A DNA stretch of 64,000 nucleotides from contig JANYAE010000052.1 of the NCBI GenBank assembly GCA_025355105.1, positions 248,001-312,000 of the forward strand, given 5' to 3'. The number at the start of each line of letters is the position of its first letter. The stretch's first letter is position 1. The notes beneath the pieces were generated by a model. It saw only the letters and a program-made list of their open reading frames with translations, searched no databases and had not been told where the DNA came from. The stretch is from Pseudomonadota bacterium. GTDB taxonomy: Bacteria; Pseudomonadota; Gammaproteobacteria; Steroidobacterales; Steroidobacteraceae. This document shows positions 34,302 through 42,348 of the stretch, piece by piece. A program made the position numbers and the translations under genes.

Positions 34302-35213
34302 TCAGTAGATCCTGGGCACCCAGCGCTGACTGGACTTCCTCGGCCGCCGGTAGCCGGTGTCCGGCTGGCGCGGTGGCAGCTCGAGCTCCACGGGCTCCAG
34401 GTCCTTGTAGGGAACCTGACGCAGCAGGTGGGCGATGCAGTTCAGGCGCGCGCGCTTCTTGTTGTCCGCGTCGACGATGTTCCACGGCGTCAGCCTGCGG
34501 TCGGTGTGCTCGAGCATCACGTCCTTGGCGCGCGAAAATTCGACCCAGTGCTTGCGCGCCTCCAGGTCCATGGGGCTCAGCTTCCAGCGCTTGATTGGCT
34601 TCTGGATGCGCTCGACGAAGCGCCGCTCCTGTTCCTCGTCGTCAACCGAGAACCAGTACTTGATCAGGTGCATGCCCGAGCGCACCAGCATCTCCTCGAA
34701 CAGCGGGCACGATCGCAGGAACTCTTGGTACTCGGCGTCGGTGCAGAAACCCATCACGTGCTCGACGCCCGCGCGGTTGTACCAGCTGCGATCGAACAGC
34801 ACGATCTCGCCCGCGGCCGGCAGCTGCTCGACGTAGCGCTGAAAGTACCATTGCGAACGCTCGCGCTCGGTCGGCGTGCCGAGCGCGACGACACGGCAGA
34901 CGCGCGGGTTCAGGCTCTCGGTAATCCGCTTGATGACGCCGCCCTTGCCGGCCGCGTCCCGACCCTCGAACAGCACGCAGACCTTGAGACCCTGCAGCCT
35001 GACCCACTCCTGCATCTTGAGCAGTTCAAACTGCAGCCGCACCAGTTCGTCGAGGTACTTGTAGTCCCTGGGCGGCTTGATCGGCGGCCGGCTGTCGCCG
35101 ACGACGCGCCAGCGCCCTTCGGCGGCGACGCGTTCCTCGGCGTTGCGGCGGATCTCGCCGTCGGCGAGCGTCGACTGCTCGTCCTTCTTGCGGCCGTGTC
35201 GGGATTTCTTCAT
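34302..35213 (-). CDS. ppk2: Polyphosphate kinase 2 (PPK2 family)
   Basis: 303 aa. The Walker A-like loop FEGRDAAGKGG and Walker B/lid motif LFDRSWYNR are textbook PPK2, as are QWYFQRYVEQLP and LIKYWFSVDDEEQ. PPK2 enzymes transfer phosphate between polyphosphate and nucleotides, usually making GTP/ATP (or NDP) from polyP. It is a single-domain, class I-like length. The N-terminus is a short basic tail (MKKSRHGRKKDEQ); ATG 35213 is chosen because the 18 codons upstream are not conserved. It lies in the minus-strand group containing the FlK-like thioesterase and the sorbosone dehydrogenase-like gene. Confidence 0.92.
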   Translation of the reverse strand: MKKSRHGRKKDEQSTLADGEIRRNAEERVAAEGRWRVVGDSRPPIKPPRDYKYLDELVRLQFELLKMQEWVRLQGLKVCVLFEGRDAAGKGGVIKRITESLNPRVCRVVALGTPTERERSQWYFQRYVEQLPAAGEIVLFDRSWYNRAGVEHVMGFCTDAEYQEFLRSCPLFEEMLVRSGMHLIKYWFSVDDEEQERRFVERIQKPIKRWKLSPMDLEARKHWVEFSRAKDVMLEHTDRRLTPWNIVDADNKKRARLNCIAHLLRQVPYKDLEPVELELPPRQPDTGYRRPRKSSQRWVPRIY

Positions 35214-35334
35214 GGCGGTCTCGGGTTGCCGTCGTCGGCAAAACGATACGCGCTCCCGGCGGCGCATGCACCCGCGAGGCGGATCGTTGCGTGTCGGAGC
35301 GCGCGCGAGCCGCGGCGGGATTCGGCGCCGATCG

Positions 35335-35730
35335 CTAGGCGAACTTCGCCTTGAGGCGCTCGGCGAACCGCGCCAGGTGGATCACCATCCGCTCATGACT
35401 GCCGGCCCCGATCTCCTCGTCCTCGTCGGTCGCGCGCACCGTGAACTCGATGCGGCGTCCGTCGACGTGAGTCACCTCGGCATGGCCGGTGACGCTGCGG
35501 CCGACCGGGGTCGCAGCGACGTGAGTGATGTCGACGCGGGTGCCGAGGGCGCTCTCGCCGGCGTCGAAGTACGGCTTGATCGCGTTGAGCGCGGCGTTCT
35601 CCATGATCATGATCATCACCGGCGTTGCGAGCACCGGCGGCAGCATCGCGTCCTTGAAGCGGTTGGCGAGGTGCTCCTGTCCGACGACGAGCGTGAAGGA
35701 ACCGCGGGTTCCGGTCGGAATCGGGCGCAT
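35335..35730 (-). CDS. FlK-like hotdog-fold acyl-CoA thioesterase
   Basis: 131 aa hotdog protein. It aligns by eye with fluoroacetyl-CoA thioesterase FlK over most of its length: IMIMENAALNAIKPYF, ALGTRVDITHVAATPVG and EIGAGSHERMVIH. The FlK catalytic Thr-Glu-His triad spacing is kept (T36, E44, H70; FlK has T42, E50, H76). It hydrolyses a short acyl-CoA. Fluoroacetyl-CoA need not be the substrate; many bacteria carry this family as a general detoxification or proofreading thioesterase. It sits 51 nt downstream of the sorbosone dehydrogenase-like gene. Confidence 0.82.
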   Translation of the reverse strand: MRPIPTGTRGSFTLVVGQEHLANRFKDAMLPPVLATPVMIMIMENAALNAIKPYFDAGESALGTRVDITHVAATPVGRSVTGHAEVTHVDGRRIEFTVRATDEDEEIGAGSHERMVIHLARFAERLKAKFA

Positions 35731-35781
35731 GGAGGGCTCCGTGTGTCGATTGATCGCCGCGCGACGCCGGCGCGGGGGATG

Positions 35782-37167
35782 CTAGCTTGTGGGTTGCCGG
35801 GTCACGCGCCAGACGACGTTGCCGACATCATCGGCGACCAGCAGCGCGCCGTCGCGACCCACCGCCACGCCGACCGGGCGCCCGTAGGCCTTGCCGTCGG
35901 CACTGAGAAAACCCGTCAGCACGTCCTCGGGCGGTCCGGCGGGGCGGCCGTCGGCAAATGGCACGAAGATCACCTTGTAGCCGCTGCGCGGGTTGCGGTT
36001 CCAAGAGCCGTGCTGGCCGACGAAGGCACCGCCGGCGTAGTGCGCGGGCAGCGCGTCGGCGGCGTAGAACGCGAGCCCGATCGACGCGGTGTGTGCGCCG
36101 AGGGCGAAGTCGGGGACCAGGGCCTGCGCGACCAGATCCGGGCGCTGCGGGCGAACGCGCTCGTCGATGTGCTGCCCGTAGTAGCTGTAGGGCCAGCCGT
36201 AGAAGCCGCCATCACGCACCGCGGTCATGTAGTCGGGGACGAGGTCGCTGCCGATCTCGTCGCGCTCGTTGACCGCCACCCACAGCGCGCCGCTGCGCGG
36301 CTCCCACGCCAGGCCGTTCGGGTTGCGCAGTCCCGAGGCGTACAGCCGCGATCGACCAGTGGCGAGGTCGAGCTCGTGGATTGCCGCGCGCCCTGTCTCG
36401 CTGCCGAGGCCGTTCTCGCCGACGTTGCTGTTCGAGCCGACGCCGATGTAGAGGCGCGTGCCGTCGCGGCTGGCGACCAGATCCTTCGTCCAGTGGTGGT
36501 CGATCGGCCCGCCGGGTAGGTCGAGGACCTTGACTCCCGGGACGGTGATCTCGGTATCGCCAGGCGCGTACGCAAAGCGCATCAGCGCGTCGGTATTGGC
36601 GACGTAGAGGAACGAGCCGACCAGTGCCATGCCGAAGGGCGAGTGCAGCCCGCGCAGCAGCACCGTGCGCCGCTCGGCCTGCCCGTCCGTGCCGATGCCG
36701 CGCAGCAGGGCGATGCGATCGGCGCTCGGGGTCGCCGATCCGGCAGCCTGCATCACGCGGTCGGCGATCCAGGCCTTGATGCCGCCGGGCGCGTCAGCGA
36801 AGCGCGGCGCGCTCGTCTCGGCCACCAGCACGTCGCCGTTCGGCAGCACGTAGAGCCAGCGCGGATGGTCCAGCCTGACGGCATAGGCGCTCACACGGAG
36901 GCCCGCGGCGGCCGTCGGTCTGCCGCCGGCGGGCCATCCGACCGCGCGCGCGATCCGCACCGTGGGCAGGAGCGTCGGGTGCGGCGGCGGCAGGACCGGG
37001 GATGGTCCAATGCCTGCGCTGGCCGGCAGCGTGGCGTGATCGCCGCAACCGGCGAGCGCGAGGCCTGCCGCGAGGGCCGCCAGCCGGTGTTGTCGCGCCA
37101 GCGTGCGCGGTGGCCGCAAGCGCTCGCCAGGCCGGTCAGCTTGCTCGCGCATCAGGCTCCTCGACAT
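35782..37167 (-). CDS. PQQ-dependent sugar (L-sorbosone) dehydrogenase-like lipoprotein
   Basis: 461 aa. After a basic N-terminus and hydrophobic stretch there is a lipobox LALAGC, so the protein is probably a lipoprotein. The rest is a six-bladed propeller of the soluble aldose/sorbosone dehydrogenase class, with [53 protein letters not shown] and [14 protein letters not shown]. Members use PQQ to oxidise aldoses or sorbosone in the periplasm. It starts 18 nt after the amidohydrolase stop, so the two are co-transcribed. In-frame ATGs at 37167 and 37152 are both possible starts. Confidence 0.88.
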   Translation of the reverse strand: MSRSLMREQADRPGERLRPPRTLARQHRLAALAAGLALAGCGDHATLPASAGIGPSPVLPPPHPTLLPTVRIARAVGWPAGGRPTAAAGLRVSAYAVRLDHPRWLYVLPNGDVLVAETSAPRFADAPGGIKAWIADRVMQAAGSATPSADRIALLRGIGTDGQAERRTVLLRGLHSPFGMALVGSFLYVANTDALMRFAYAPGDTEITVPGVKVLDLPGGPIDHHWTKDLVASRDGTRLYIGVGSNSNVGENGLGSETGRAAIHELDLATGRSRLYASGLRNPNGLAWEPRSGALWVAVNERDEIGSDLVPDYMTAVRDGGFYGWPYSYYGQHIDERVRPQRPDLVAQALVPDFALGAHTASIGLAFYAADALPAHYAGGAFVGQHGSWNRNPRSGYKVIFVPFADGRPAGPPEDVLTGFLSADGKAYGRPVGVAVGRDGALLVADDVGNVVWRVTRQPTS

Positions 37168-37185
37168 CTTGCTCGCCGCCGAGCG

Positions 37186-38451
37186 TCAGCGGCCGGGACG
37201 GGCAGCGCCTGCCCACTTGTAGATGACACCGCCGCGCATCACAAACGCGACGCGCCGCACCGCGCTGAGATCGGCGAGCGGGTCGCCGTCGAGGGCGATG
37301 ATATCGGCCTCGTAGCCCGGCGCGAGCCGGCCGAGGCGGTCGCCCATGCCGAGCGCCTCGGCGGCGACTGCGTTTGCAGAGACCAGCGCCTGCATCGGCG
37401 ACTGGCCGCAGTGTTCGACGCGGCCGATGAACTCGTCGGCATTGTGGCCGTGCGCCCCGGCCGTCGCGTCGGTCGAGAACACGACTTTGGCGTCCGGTGT
37501 GCGCACCGCGATGGCGCAGACCGCGAAGTCCTCGGCGAGATCGCGAGCCATCGTCGCCATACCCTCTTCGGTGTAGTTGCCGACGCCGAGGTAGCGCGCC
37601 TGGTTCGCGAGGTAGTTCTGCACAACGAGCCCGACCTGCGGACTGATGAATGCTCCTGCGGCCACGGCGGTCTCGATGTCGGCGCGCGACGCGTAGGTCG
37701 CGTGCTCGATCTCCCGGCAGCCGGCGCGGGCGGCCACCGAGACCTGCGAGCGGTAGGCATGGACCATCGAGCGCAGCCCGAGCGCCGTCGCTTCGCCGCA
37801 CAGCGCGCGGAGCTGCTCCTCGGTGAGCGTTGGAGTTGCGCCGACCCGCTGGCTCGACGAAGCGAAGATCTTGATCAGGTCGGCGCCCTCCGCCTTGCGT
37901 GCCCGCACCAGCGCGCGCAGCTCGTCCACCGGGGTCGCGGGAGTGCCTTGGATCCAGCCGAGCGAGGTCAGCACGCGAGGGCCCGGGAAGCCGTGATCGC
38001 GGATGGCGTCGCGCAGCGGCCTCTCGGCGGGGTCGCCGACCGACTGCACCGTCGTGAAGCCGGCCATCAGCGTGTCCCAGGCGGCCGCCGCGATGCCGAG
38101 CGCAGCCTCCGCCGGTGGCTCGGATTCGGTCGCGATCCGCCCGCCACGGTCAAAGTGCGACGCCAGGTGGACGTGCGTGTCGATCCAGCCCGGCAGGACC
38201 GTATAGCCGCGCAGGTCGATCACCCGGCCGACCGCGCGGCCGGCCGCCCGGTCGTTGATGGCGAGGATGCGGCCGTCCACCACCGCGATGCGCGCATTCA
38301 GCAAGATTCCGCCGTGGCCGTCCAGCGCGCGGCTCGTCAAAATCACCACCGGCGCCGGTGGCGACGGTGCCGGCAGCGGCGCGACTTCGGCCGCGCCGAA
38401 GCCTGCCCCCGGCAGGGCGGCGAGCACCAGCAGCGTGACCAGTCGTCTCAT
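37186..38451 (-). CDS. Exported metal-dependent amidohydrolase family protein
   Basis: 421 aa. A signal peptide (MRRLVTLLVLAALPGAGFGA) precedes an amidohydrolase TIM barrel. Visible metal and catalytic residues are DTHVHLASH (HxH), DLIKIFAS (bridging-Lys region), MVHAYR, EIEHATY and VVFSTDA (catalytic Asp). The C-terminus returns to the N-terminal beta-sandwich with GYEADIIALDGDPL. This imidazolonepropionase-/Xaa-Pro-dipeptidase-like subgroup hydrolyses cyclic amides or dipeptides outside the cytoplasm. ATG 38451 has GGAGG 5 nt upstream. It heads the minus-strand group 38451 to 33412 and is divergent from the PQQ-repeat gene at 38655. Confidence 0.87.
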   Translation of the reverse strand: MRRLVTLLVLAALPGAGFGAAEVAPLPAPSPPAPVVILTSRALDGHGGILLNARIAVVDGRILAINDRAAGRAVGRVIDLRGYTVLPGWIDTHVHLASHFDRGGRIATESEPPAEAALGIAAAAWDTLMAGFTTVQSVGDPAERPLRDAIRDHGFPGPRVLTSLGWIQGTPATPVDELRALVRARKAEGADLIKIFASSSQRVGATPTLTEEQLRALCGEATALGLRSMVHAYRSQVSVAARAGCREIEHATYASRADIETAVAAGAFISPQVGLVVQNYLANQARYLGVGNYTEEGMATMARDLAEDFAVCAIAVRTPDAKVVFSTDATAGAHGHNADEFIGRVEHCGQSPMQALVSANAVAAEALGMGDRLGRLAPGYEADIIALDGDPLADLSAVRRVAFVMRGGVIYKWAGAARPGR

Positions 38452-38654
38452 TGAATCCTCCGCTCGGCAGCGCAACGTGGCCGTCGGCGCTGCGGCAGTT
38501 CCCGACGATAGAACATCGCCCGGCATCAGGCCATCGCCCGGCAGGTCCCGCCGCCCTCGGCGCCGCGAGCCGGTTGCGACCAGCCGAGTCCGGCAGTCGA
38601 CGACCTGTGGGCAGGCGGCGAGCCCGTTGGTGGACGCCGGCCTATGATCGGCCC

Positions 38655-39956
38655 ATGAAACGGCTCACGCTGCTCGTGTTGCTGGTCTGCGCCGCGGAAC
38701 CGACGCTCGCGCAGGGGATGTTTCACGCCGACCTCGCGCACTCCGGGGTCTTCCCAGCGCCGGGGCCGAAGAAATTCGGCGGCGTCGAATGGGCGTTCGC
38801 CACCGGCGGACCGGTGGTGGCGTCGCCGGTGGTCGCCGACGGAGTCGTGTACATCGCGAGCCTGAGCGGCTACCTGTACGCGATCGACCAGCAGAGCGGC
38901 AAGGAGCGCTGGAAGTTCAAGTCGAGCCGACCGATCGCCTCGACCCCCGCGGTGGCCAACGGCACTCTTTACTTCGTCTCTTCAGCCGGCGCGCTCGCCG
39001 CGCTTGACCTCGCCACTGGCCAGCCGAAGTGGGTCACGGCCGTCGAATATGAAAAGCGCTTCGAGGCGCACAGCCTGCACGGCTACGCACCGGCGGGCCA
39101 GACTATTCCGGATGCCTGGGACATCTACACCTCGTCCCCGGCCGTCGATCACGGCAAGGTCTACTTCGGCAGCGGCGACGGCAACGTCTACGCCGTCGAT
39201 GCCAACACCGGCGTGCTGCAGTGGAAGTTCCCGACCCGCGACGTGGTGCACGCCTCGCCGGCAGTCGCCAACAACGCGGTCTTCATTGGCAGCTGGGACG
39301 GATCCTTCTACGCAATTGACGCCGACAGCGGCCTGCAGCGCTGGGTGTTCAAGGCCGGCGACGACCCGGCCACTCACAACCAGGTGGGCTTTCAGTCCTC
39401 CGCGGCGGTCGTCGACGGCACGGTGTACGTCGGCTGCCGCGACGCGCACGTCTACGCGCTCGATGCCGCGACCGGTCGCAAGAAGTGGGACTTTCCGACG
39501 AGCAAGTCGTGGGTCAACGGCACGCCCGCGGTGCGTGACGGCGTCGTCTACGTCGGCACCTCCGACAGCGCCCGGTTCCTTGCCCTCGACGCCCGCTCCG
39601 GGCGGCTGCGCTTCAGTGCCGATGCCAAGGCCTACGTCTTTTCGTCTGCCGCGCTGGCCGGCGAGCTGGCGTACTTCGGCACGCACAACGGCCGGCTGTA
39701 CGCGATCGATGCGAAGAGCGGGCGGCCGGTGTGGGAATTCCAGACCGACGCCTCGAAGGCGGATCCGCTGAAGATCCTGCGACCGGACGGGGCGCTGAAC
39801 CCCGAGGCTTTCGCGCCGGTGTTCCGCGACTTCGAGGACATGTATCTTGATCTGTACCGCTTCATTTCGGTCGGCGCGATCGTCTCGTCGCCGGTCGTCG
39901 ACCGCGGCGTCGTGTACGTCGGCAGCACCGACGGTAACCTGTACGCGCTGCACTAG
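38655..39956 (+). CDS. Exported PQQ-repeat beta-propeller protein
   Basis: 433 aa. A signal peptide (MKRLTLLVLLVCAAEPTLAQ) leads into a run of PQQ-type repeats, each shaped like VVYIASLSGYLYAIDQQSG.ERWKF: GKVYFGSGDGNVYAVD, AVFIGSWDGSFYAID, TVYVGCRDAHVYALD and VVYVGTSDSARFLALD. It ends with GNLYALH. There is no haem motif and no obvious catalytic Asp or disulfide of PQQ alcohol dehydrogenases. It may be a non-enzymatic propeller of the BamB kind or a simple PQQ protein. A -10-like TATGAT ends 6 nt before the ATG, so the transcript may be leaderless. Confidence 0.85.
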   Translation: MKRLTLLVLLVCAAEPTLAQGMFHADLAHSGVFPAPGPKKFGGVEWAFATGGPVVASPVVADGVVYIASLSGYLYAIDQQSGKERWKFKSSRPIASTPAVANGTLYFVSSAGALAALDLATGQPKWVTAVEYEKRFEAHSLHGYAPAGQTIPDAWDIYTSSPAVDHGKVYFGSGDGNVYAVDANTGVLQWKFPTRDVVHASPAVANNAVFIGSWDGSFYAIDADSGLQRWVFKAGDDPATHNQVGFQSSAAVVDGTVYVGCRDAHVYALDAATGRKKWDFPTSKSWVNGTPAVRDGVVYVGTSDSARFLALDARSGRLRFSADAKAYVFSSAALAGELAYFGTHNGRLYAIDAKSGRPVWEFQTDASKADPLKILRPDGALNPEAFAPVFRDFEDMYLDLYRFISVGAIVSSPVVDRGVVYVGSTDGNLYALH

Positions 39957-40010
39957 GCCGATCTGCAGGCGCGGCCAACGCCTCGGTGGCGTTCGACGCA
40001 GGAGAAGCAG

Positions 40011-40580
40011 ATGACACACCGGTTCACGTGGCTCCGGGCGGCGCTCGCGGCCGTGATGTTCCTGGGAGGATCCAGCACTATGGCCGACGATGGACCCGCA
40101 CCCGCACCCGCACCCGCACCCGCACCCGCAGCCGCTGCCGCTGCCGCCCGCTGCACCGCGCCGGAATACCGACAGTTCGACTTCTGGGTCGGGCACTGGA
40201 TCGTGACCGAGGCCGGCCAGCCGGCTGGCCGGAACGAGATCTCGCGGGATCTCAACGGTTGCGCACTGTTCGAGTCCTGGACCGCCGTGGACGGCAGCCG
40301 TGGTCGCAGCGTCAACTTCTACGATCGCTTGCACCGTCGCTGGCACCAGTCCTGGGTCGACGACCGCGGCGGCGTCCTCGAGCTCGACGGGACGTGGTCC
40401 GGCGCCAGCATGGTGCTCGAGGGCGAGCGCCCGGTCGCGGCCGGCGGCAACGCGGTGCGACACCGCATTGCCTGGACACCGAATGCCGACGGCACGGTAC
40501 GCCAGCACTGGCAGGTGCTGAAAAGCGCCGACGCTGCGTGGGAAACGGTGTTCGACGGGCTCTACCGACGCGCTCCCTGA
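40011..40580 (+). CDS. Exported DUF1579-like protein with a Pro-Ala repeat
   Basis: 189 aa. A signal peptide (about 1-25) is followed by a Pro-Ala repeat encoded by a perfect hexanucleotide tandem repeat, then a small lipocalin-like domain. That domain has EYRQFDFWVGHWIVTE, GCALFESWTAVDG, RSVNFYDRLHRRWHQSWVDD and RHRIAWTPNADGTVRQHWQ. This is the pattern of the DUF1579-type family, of unknown function. ATG 40011 has AGGAGAAG upstream. It follows the PQQ-repeat gene by 54 nt and may share its transcript. Confidence 0.8.
   Translation: MTHRFTWLRAALAAVMFLGGSSTMADDGPAPAPAPAPAPAAAAAAARCTAPEYRQFDFWVGHWIVTEAGQPAGRNEISRDLNGCALFESWTAVDGSRGRSVNFYDRLHRRWHQSWVDDRGGVLELDGTWSGASMVLEGERPVAAGGNAVRHRIAWTPNADGTVRQHWQVLKSADAAWETVFDGLYRRAP
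40095..40130 (+). repeat. Six perfect copies of CCCGCA (simple-sequence repeat)
   Basis: Six tandem CCCGCA units encode (Pro-Ala)6 between the signal peptide and the folded domain of the exported DUF1579-like protein, then grade into GCC-rich codons. The unit is a multiple of three, so slippage would change linker length without breaking the frame. Confidence 0.9.
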
Positions 40581-40613
40581 CACGGCGGCCGTGAGCTGAG
40601 GTGCCGGTCGGTC

Positions 40614-41402
40614 GTGGCGCGGGCGGTAGCGATCACCGCCGCGCTCAGACACACTGCGCGGGTGAAGGGAAAGGCGCCAGACCGGACAACCCGCGCGCCC
40701 CGCCACGGCGTCGCGCGGGTCATCTCCAAGATCGGCGTTGCGTCGCGTTCGCAGGCCGCGGCCTGGGTCCAGGACGGCCGCGTGCGGGTCAACGGCCGTC
40801 TGGTGCGCGATCCGGAGTACCCGGTGAGGCGGGGCATCGACCGCATCGACCTGAACGGCCAGCCGCTCGAACAGGCCGCGCGAGTGGTGCTGATGCTCAA
40901 CAAGCCACGCGGCCTCGTGACCACGGTCCGTGATGAGCGTGACCGGGACACCGTCTATCGCTGCCTCGCAGGCGCACCGCTGCCCTGGCTCGCGCCGGTG
41001 GGGCGGCTCGACAAGGCGAGCGAGGGGCTGCTGCTGTTCAGCAACGACCCGGCGTGGGCGGCGCGGATCACCGATCCTGCCTCAGGTCCCGACAAGACCT
41101 ACAACGTGCAGGTGGATCACGTGCCGGACGAAGCGCTGCTCGTGAAGCTGCGGTGCGGCGCGGTCGTGGATGGCGAGCGCCTGACGGTCAAGTCCGCGCG
41201 GCTGCTTCGCCTCGGTGAACGTAACGGCTGGCTCGAGCTTGTGCTCGACGAGGGCCGCAACCGGCACATTCGCCGGCTGCTCGCCCACTTCGAGATCGCG
41301 GTGCTGCGTCTCGTGCGGGTCGCGATCGGCGGCCTCGCGCTCGGCGAACTGCCGAAGGGCGAGTGGCGCACGCTGACCGAGCAGGAAGTGGCGGCGCTGT
41401 GA
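40614..41402 (+). CDS. Pseudouridine synthase, RsuA/RluB/RluE/RluF group
   Basis: 262 aa. An N-terminal S4 RNA-binding domain (VARVISKIGVASRSQAA, DGRVRVNG) is followed by the catalytic domain with VGRLDKASEGLLLFSND. The Asp in GRLD is the nucleophile. The C-terminus has LDEGRNRHIRRLLAHF, typical of this group. It converts uridine to pseudouridine in 16S or 23S rRNA; the S4 domain and tail suggest RluB- or RsuA-like action, but the site cannot be told. GTG 40614 has GAGG 12 nt upstream; GTG 40662 is an alternative. The stop overlaps the start of the next gene (GTGA). Confidence 0.88.
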   Translation: MARAVAITAALRHTARVKGKAPDRTTRAPRHGVARVISKIGVASRSQAAAWVQDGRVRVNGRLVRDPEYPVRRGIDRIDLNGQPLEQAARVVLMLNKPRGLVTTVRDERDRDTVYRCLAGAPLPWLAPVGRLDKASEGLLLFSNDPAWAARITDPASGPDKTYNVQVDHVPDEALLVKLRCGAVVDGERLTVKSARLLRLGERNGWLELVLDEGRNRHIRRLLAHFEIAVLRLVRVAIGGLALGELPKGEWRTLTEQEVAAL

Positions 41403-42253
41403 GCGGGGCGCCCGGGCCGCTCGTTACCCTCGAGGTCCACGACGCGCTACTCGCGGCGCGCGCCGCCGGGCGGCCCGTGCTCGAGTGCTCGCTCGACCTG
41501 CGGCGATCGCAGGCGACCGTCGCAATCGGGCCGCAGCGCTGGGCCTGGCAGGGGCGCGAGTTTCCGTACCTCGAGCACTGCAAGCCGCGCACGGTGTACC
41601 ACTTCGACGGCGTGGCCTTCCAGCCGGTGGCGCGCTTCGCCGGGTCGCTGATCAAGCTCGTGCCGACCGAGTGGGGGCCGCCGACCTTCGAAATCGACGG
41701 CATCAAGATGCTGCCGACGGCGCGCGTGTCACCGTACGCCGACGCCGAGCGCAAGGTGGGCCTGATCCAGCCGCGCGGCAAGCTCGTGCTCGACACCTGC
41801 GGCGGGCTCGGTTACTTCGCCGGCTGCTGCGTGGCGCTTGGCGCCCGGCACGTGGACTCCTTCGAAAAGAATCCGGACGTGATCTGGCTGCGCGGCCTCA
41901 ATCCGTGGTCGCCCGACAGCCGCTGGTCGCAGACGCCGCCGGCCGCGCTGCGCCTGACCGAGGGCGACGTCGCCGGGCGGATTCAGGAGCTTCCCGCAGC
42001 GTCGGTGGACGCGATCCTGCACGATCCGCCGCGCTTCGGGATCGCCGGCGAGCTCTACTCGCAGGCGTTCTACGACGCCCTGGCGCGCGTCCTGCGGCGC
42101 CAGGGGATGCTGTTCCACTACACCGGCACGCCGAACAAGCTGACCAGCGGCCGCGACGTTCCGAACGAGGTCGCGACGCGCCTGCGCCGTGCGGGCTTTC
42201 GGACCGAGTTCGACGGCGACGGCGTGCTCGCGGTGAAGGCAGGCGGGCGCTAG
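41399..42253 (+). CDS. SAM-dependent methyltransferase-like protein
   Basis: 284 aa. A class I methyltransferase core is visible in the second half: LDTCGGLGYFAGCCVALGA (motif I, SAM-binding) then SFEKNPDVIWL (acidic residue after strand 2), and DAILHDPPRFG as the DPP(R/Y)-type motif IV. The first half (LECSLDLRRSQATVAIG, WQGREFPYLEHC) is a beta-rich N-terminal domain. I do not recognise a named family; DPP-type motif IV often means amino groups of nucleic acid bases or proteins. The GTG start overlaps the pseudouridine synthase stop by 4 nt, so a role in RNA modification is a reasonable guess from coupling. Confidence 0.72.
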   Translation: MSGAPGPLVTLEVHDALLAARAAGRPVLECSLDLRRSQATVAIGPQRWAWQGREFPYLEHCKPRTVYHFDGVAFQPVARFAGSLIKLVPTEWGPPTFEIDGIKMLPTARVSPYADAERKVGLIQPRGKLVLDTCGGLGYFAGCCVALGARHVDSFEKNPDVIWLRGLNPWSPDSRWSQTPPAALRLTEGDVAGRIQELPAASVDAILHDPPRFGIAGELYSQAFYDALARVLRRQGMLFHYTGTPNKLTSGRDVPNEVATRLRRAGFRTEFDGDGVLAVKAGGR

Positions 42254-42348
42254 CGGCCGCCGGTGGCTTTCGGTTGCCACCCGTTGCGCGGCGTTCGCCG
42301 CTGGCATTCAATACCGTCCCGCGACCGCGGCACACAAGGAAGCACGCG

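Noticed and set aside
41485-42348. The dimethylglycine dehydrogenase-like frame stays open far upstream, giving a 1107-codon reading frame.
   Set aside because: This stretch lies inside the methyltransferase gene in another frame, is Arg/Ala-rich and matches no family. The TTG at 42349 with AAGGA fits the family N-terminus.
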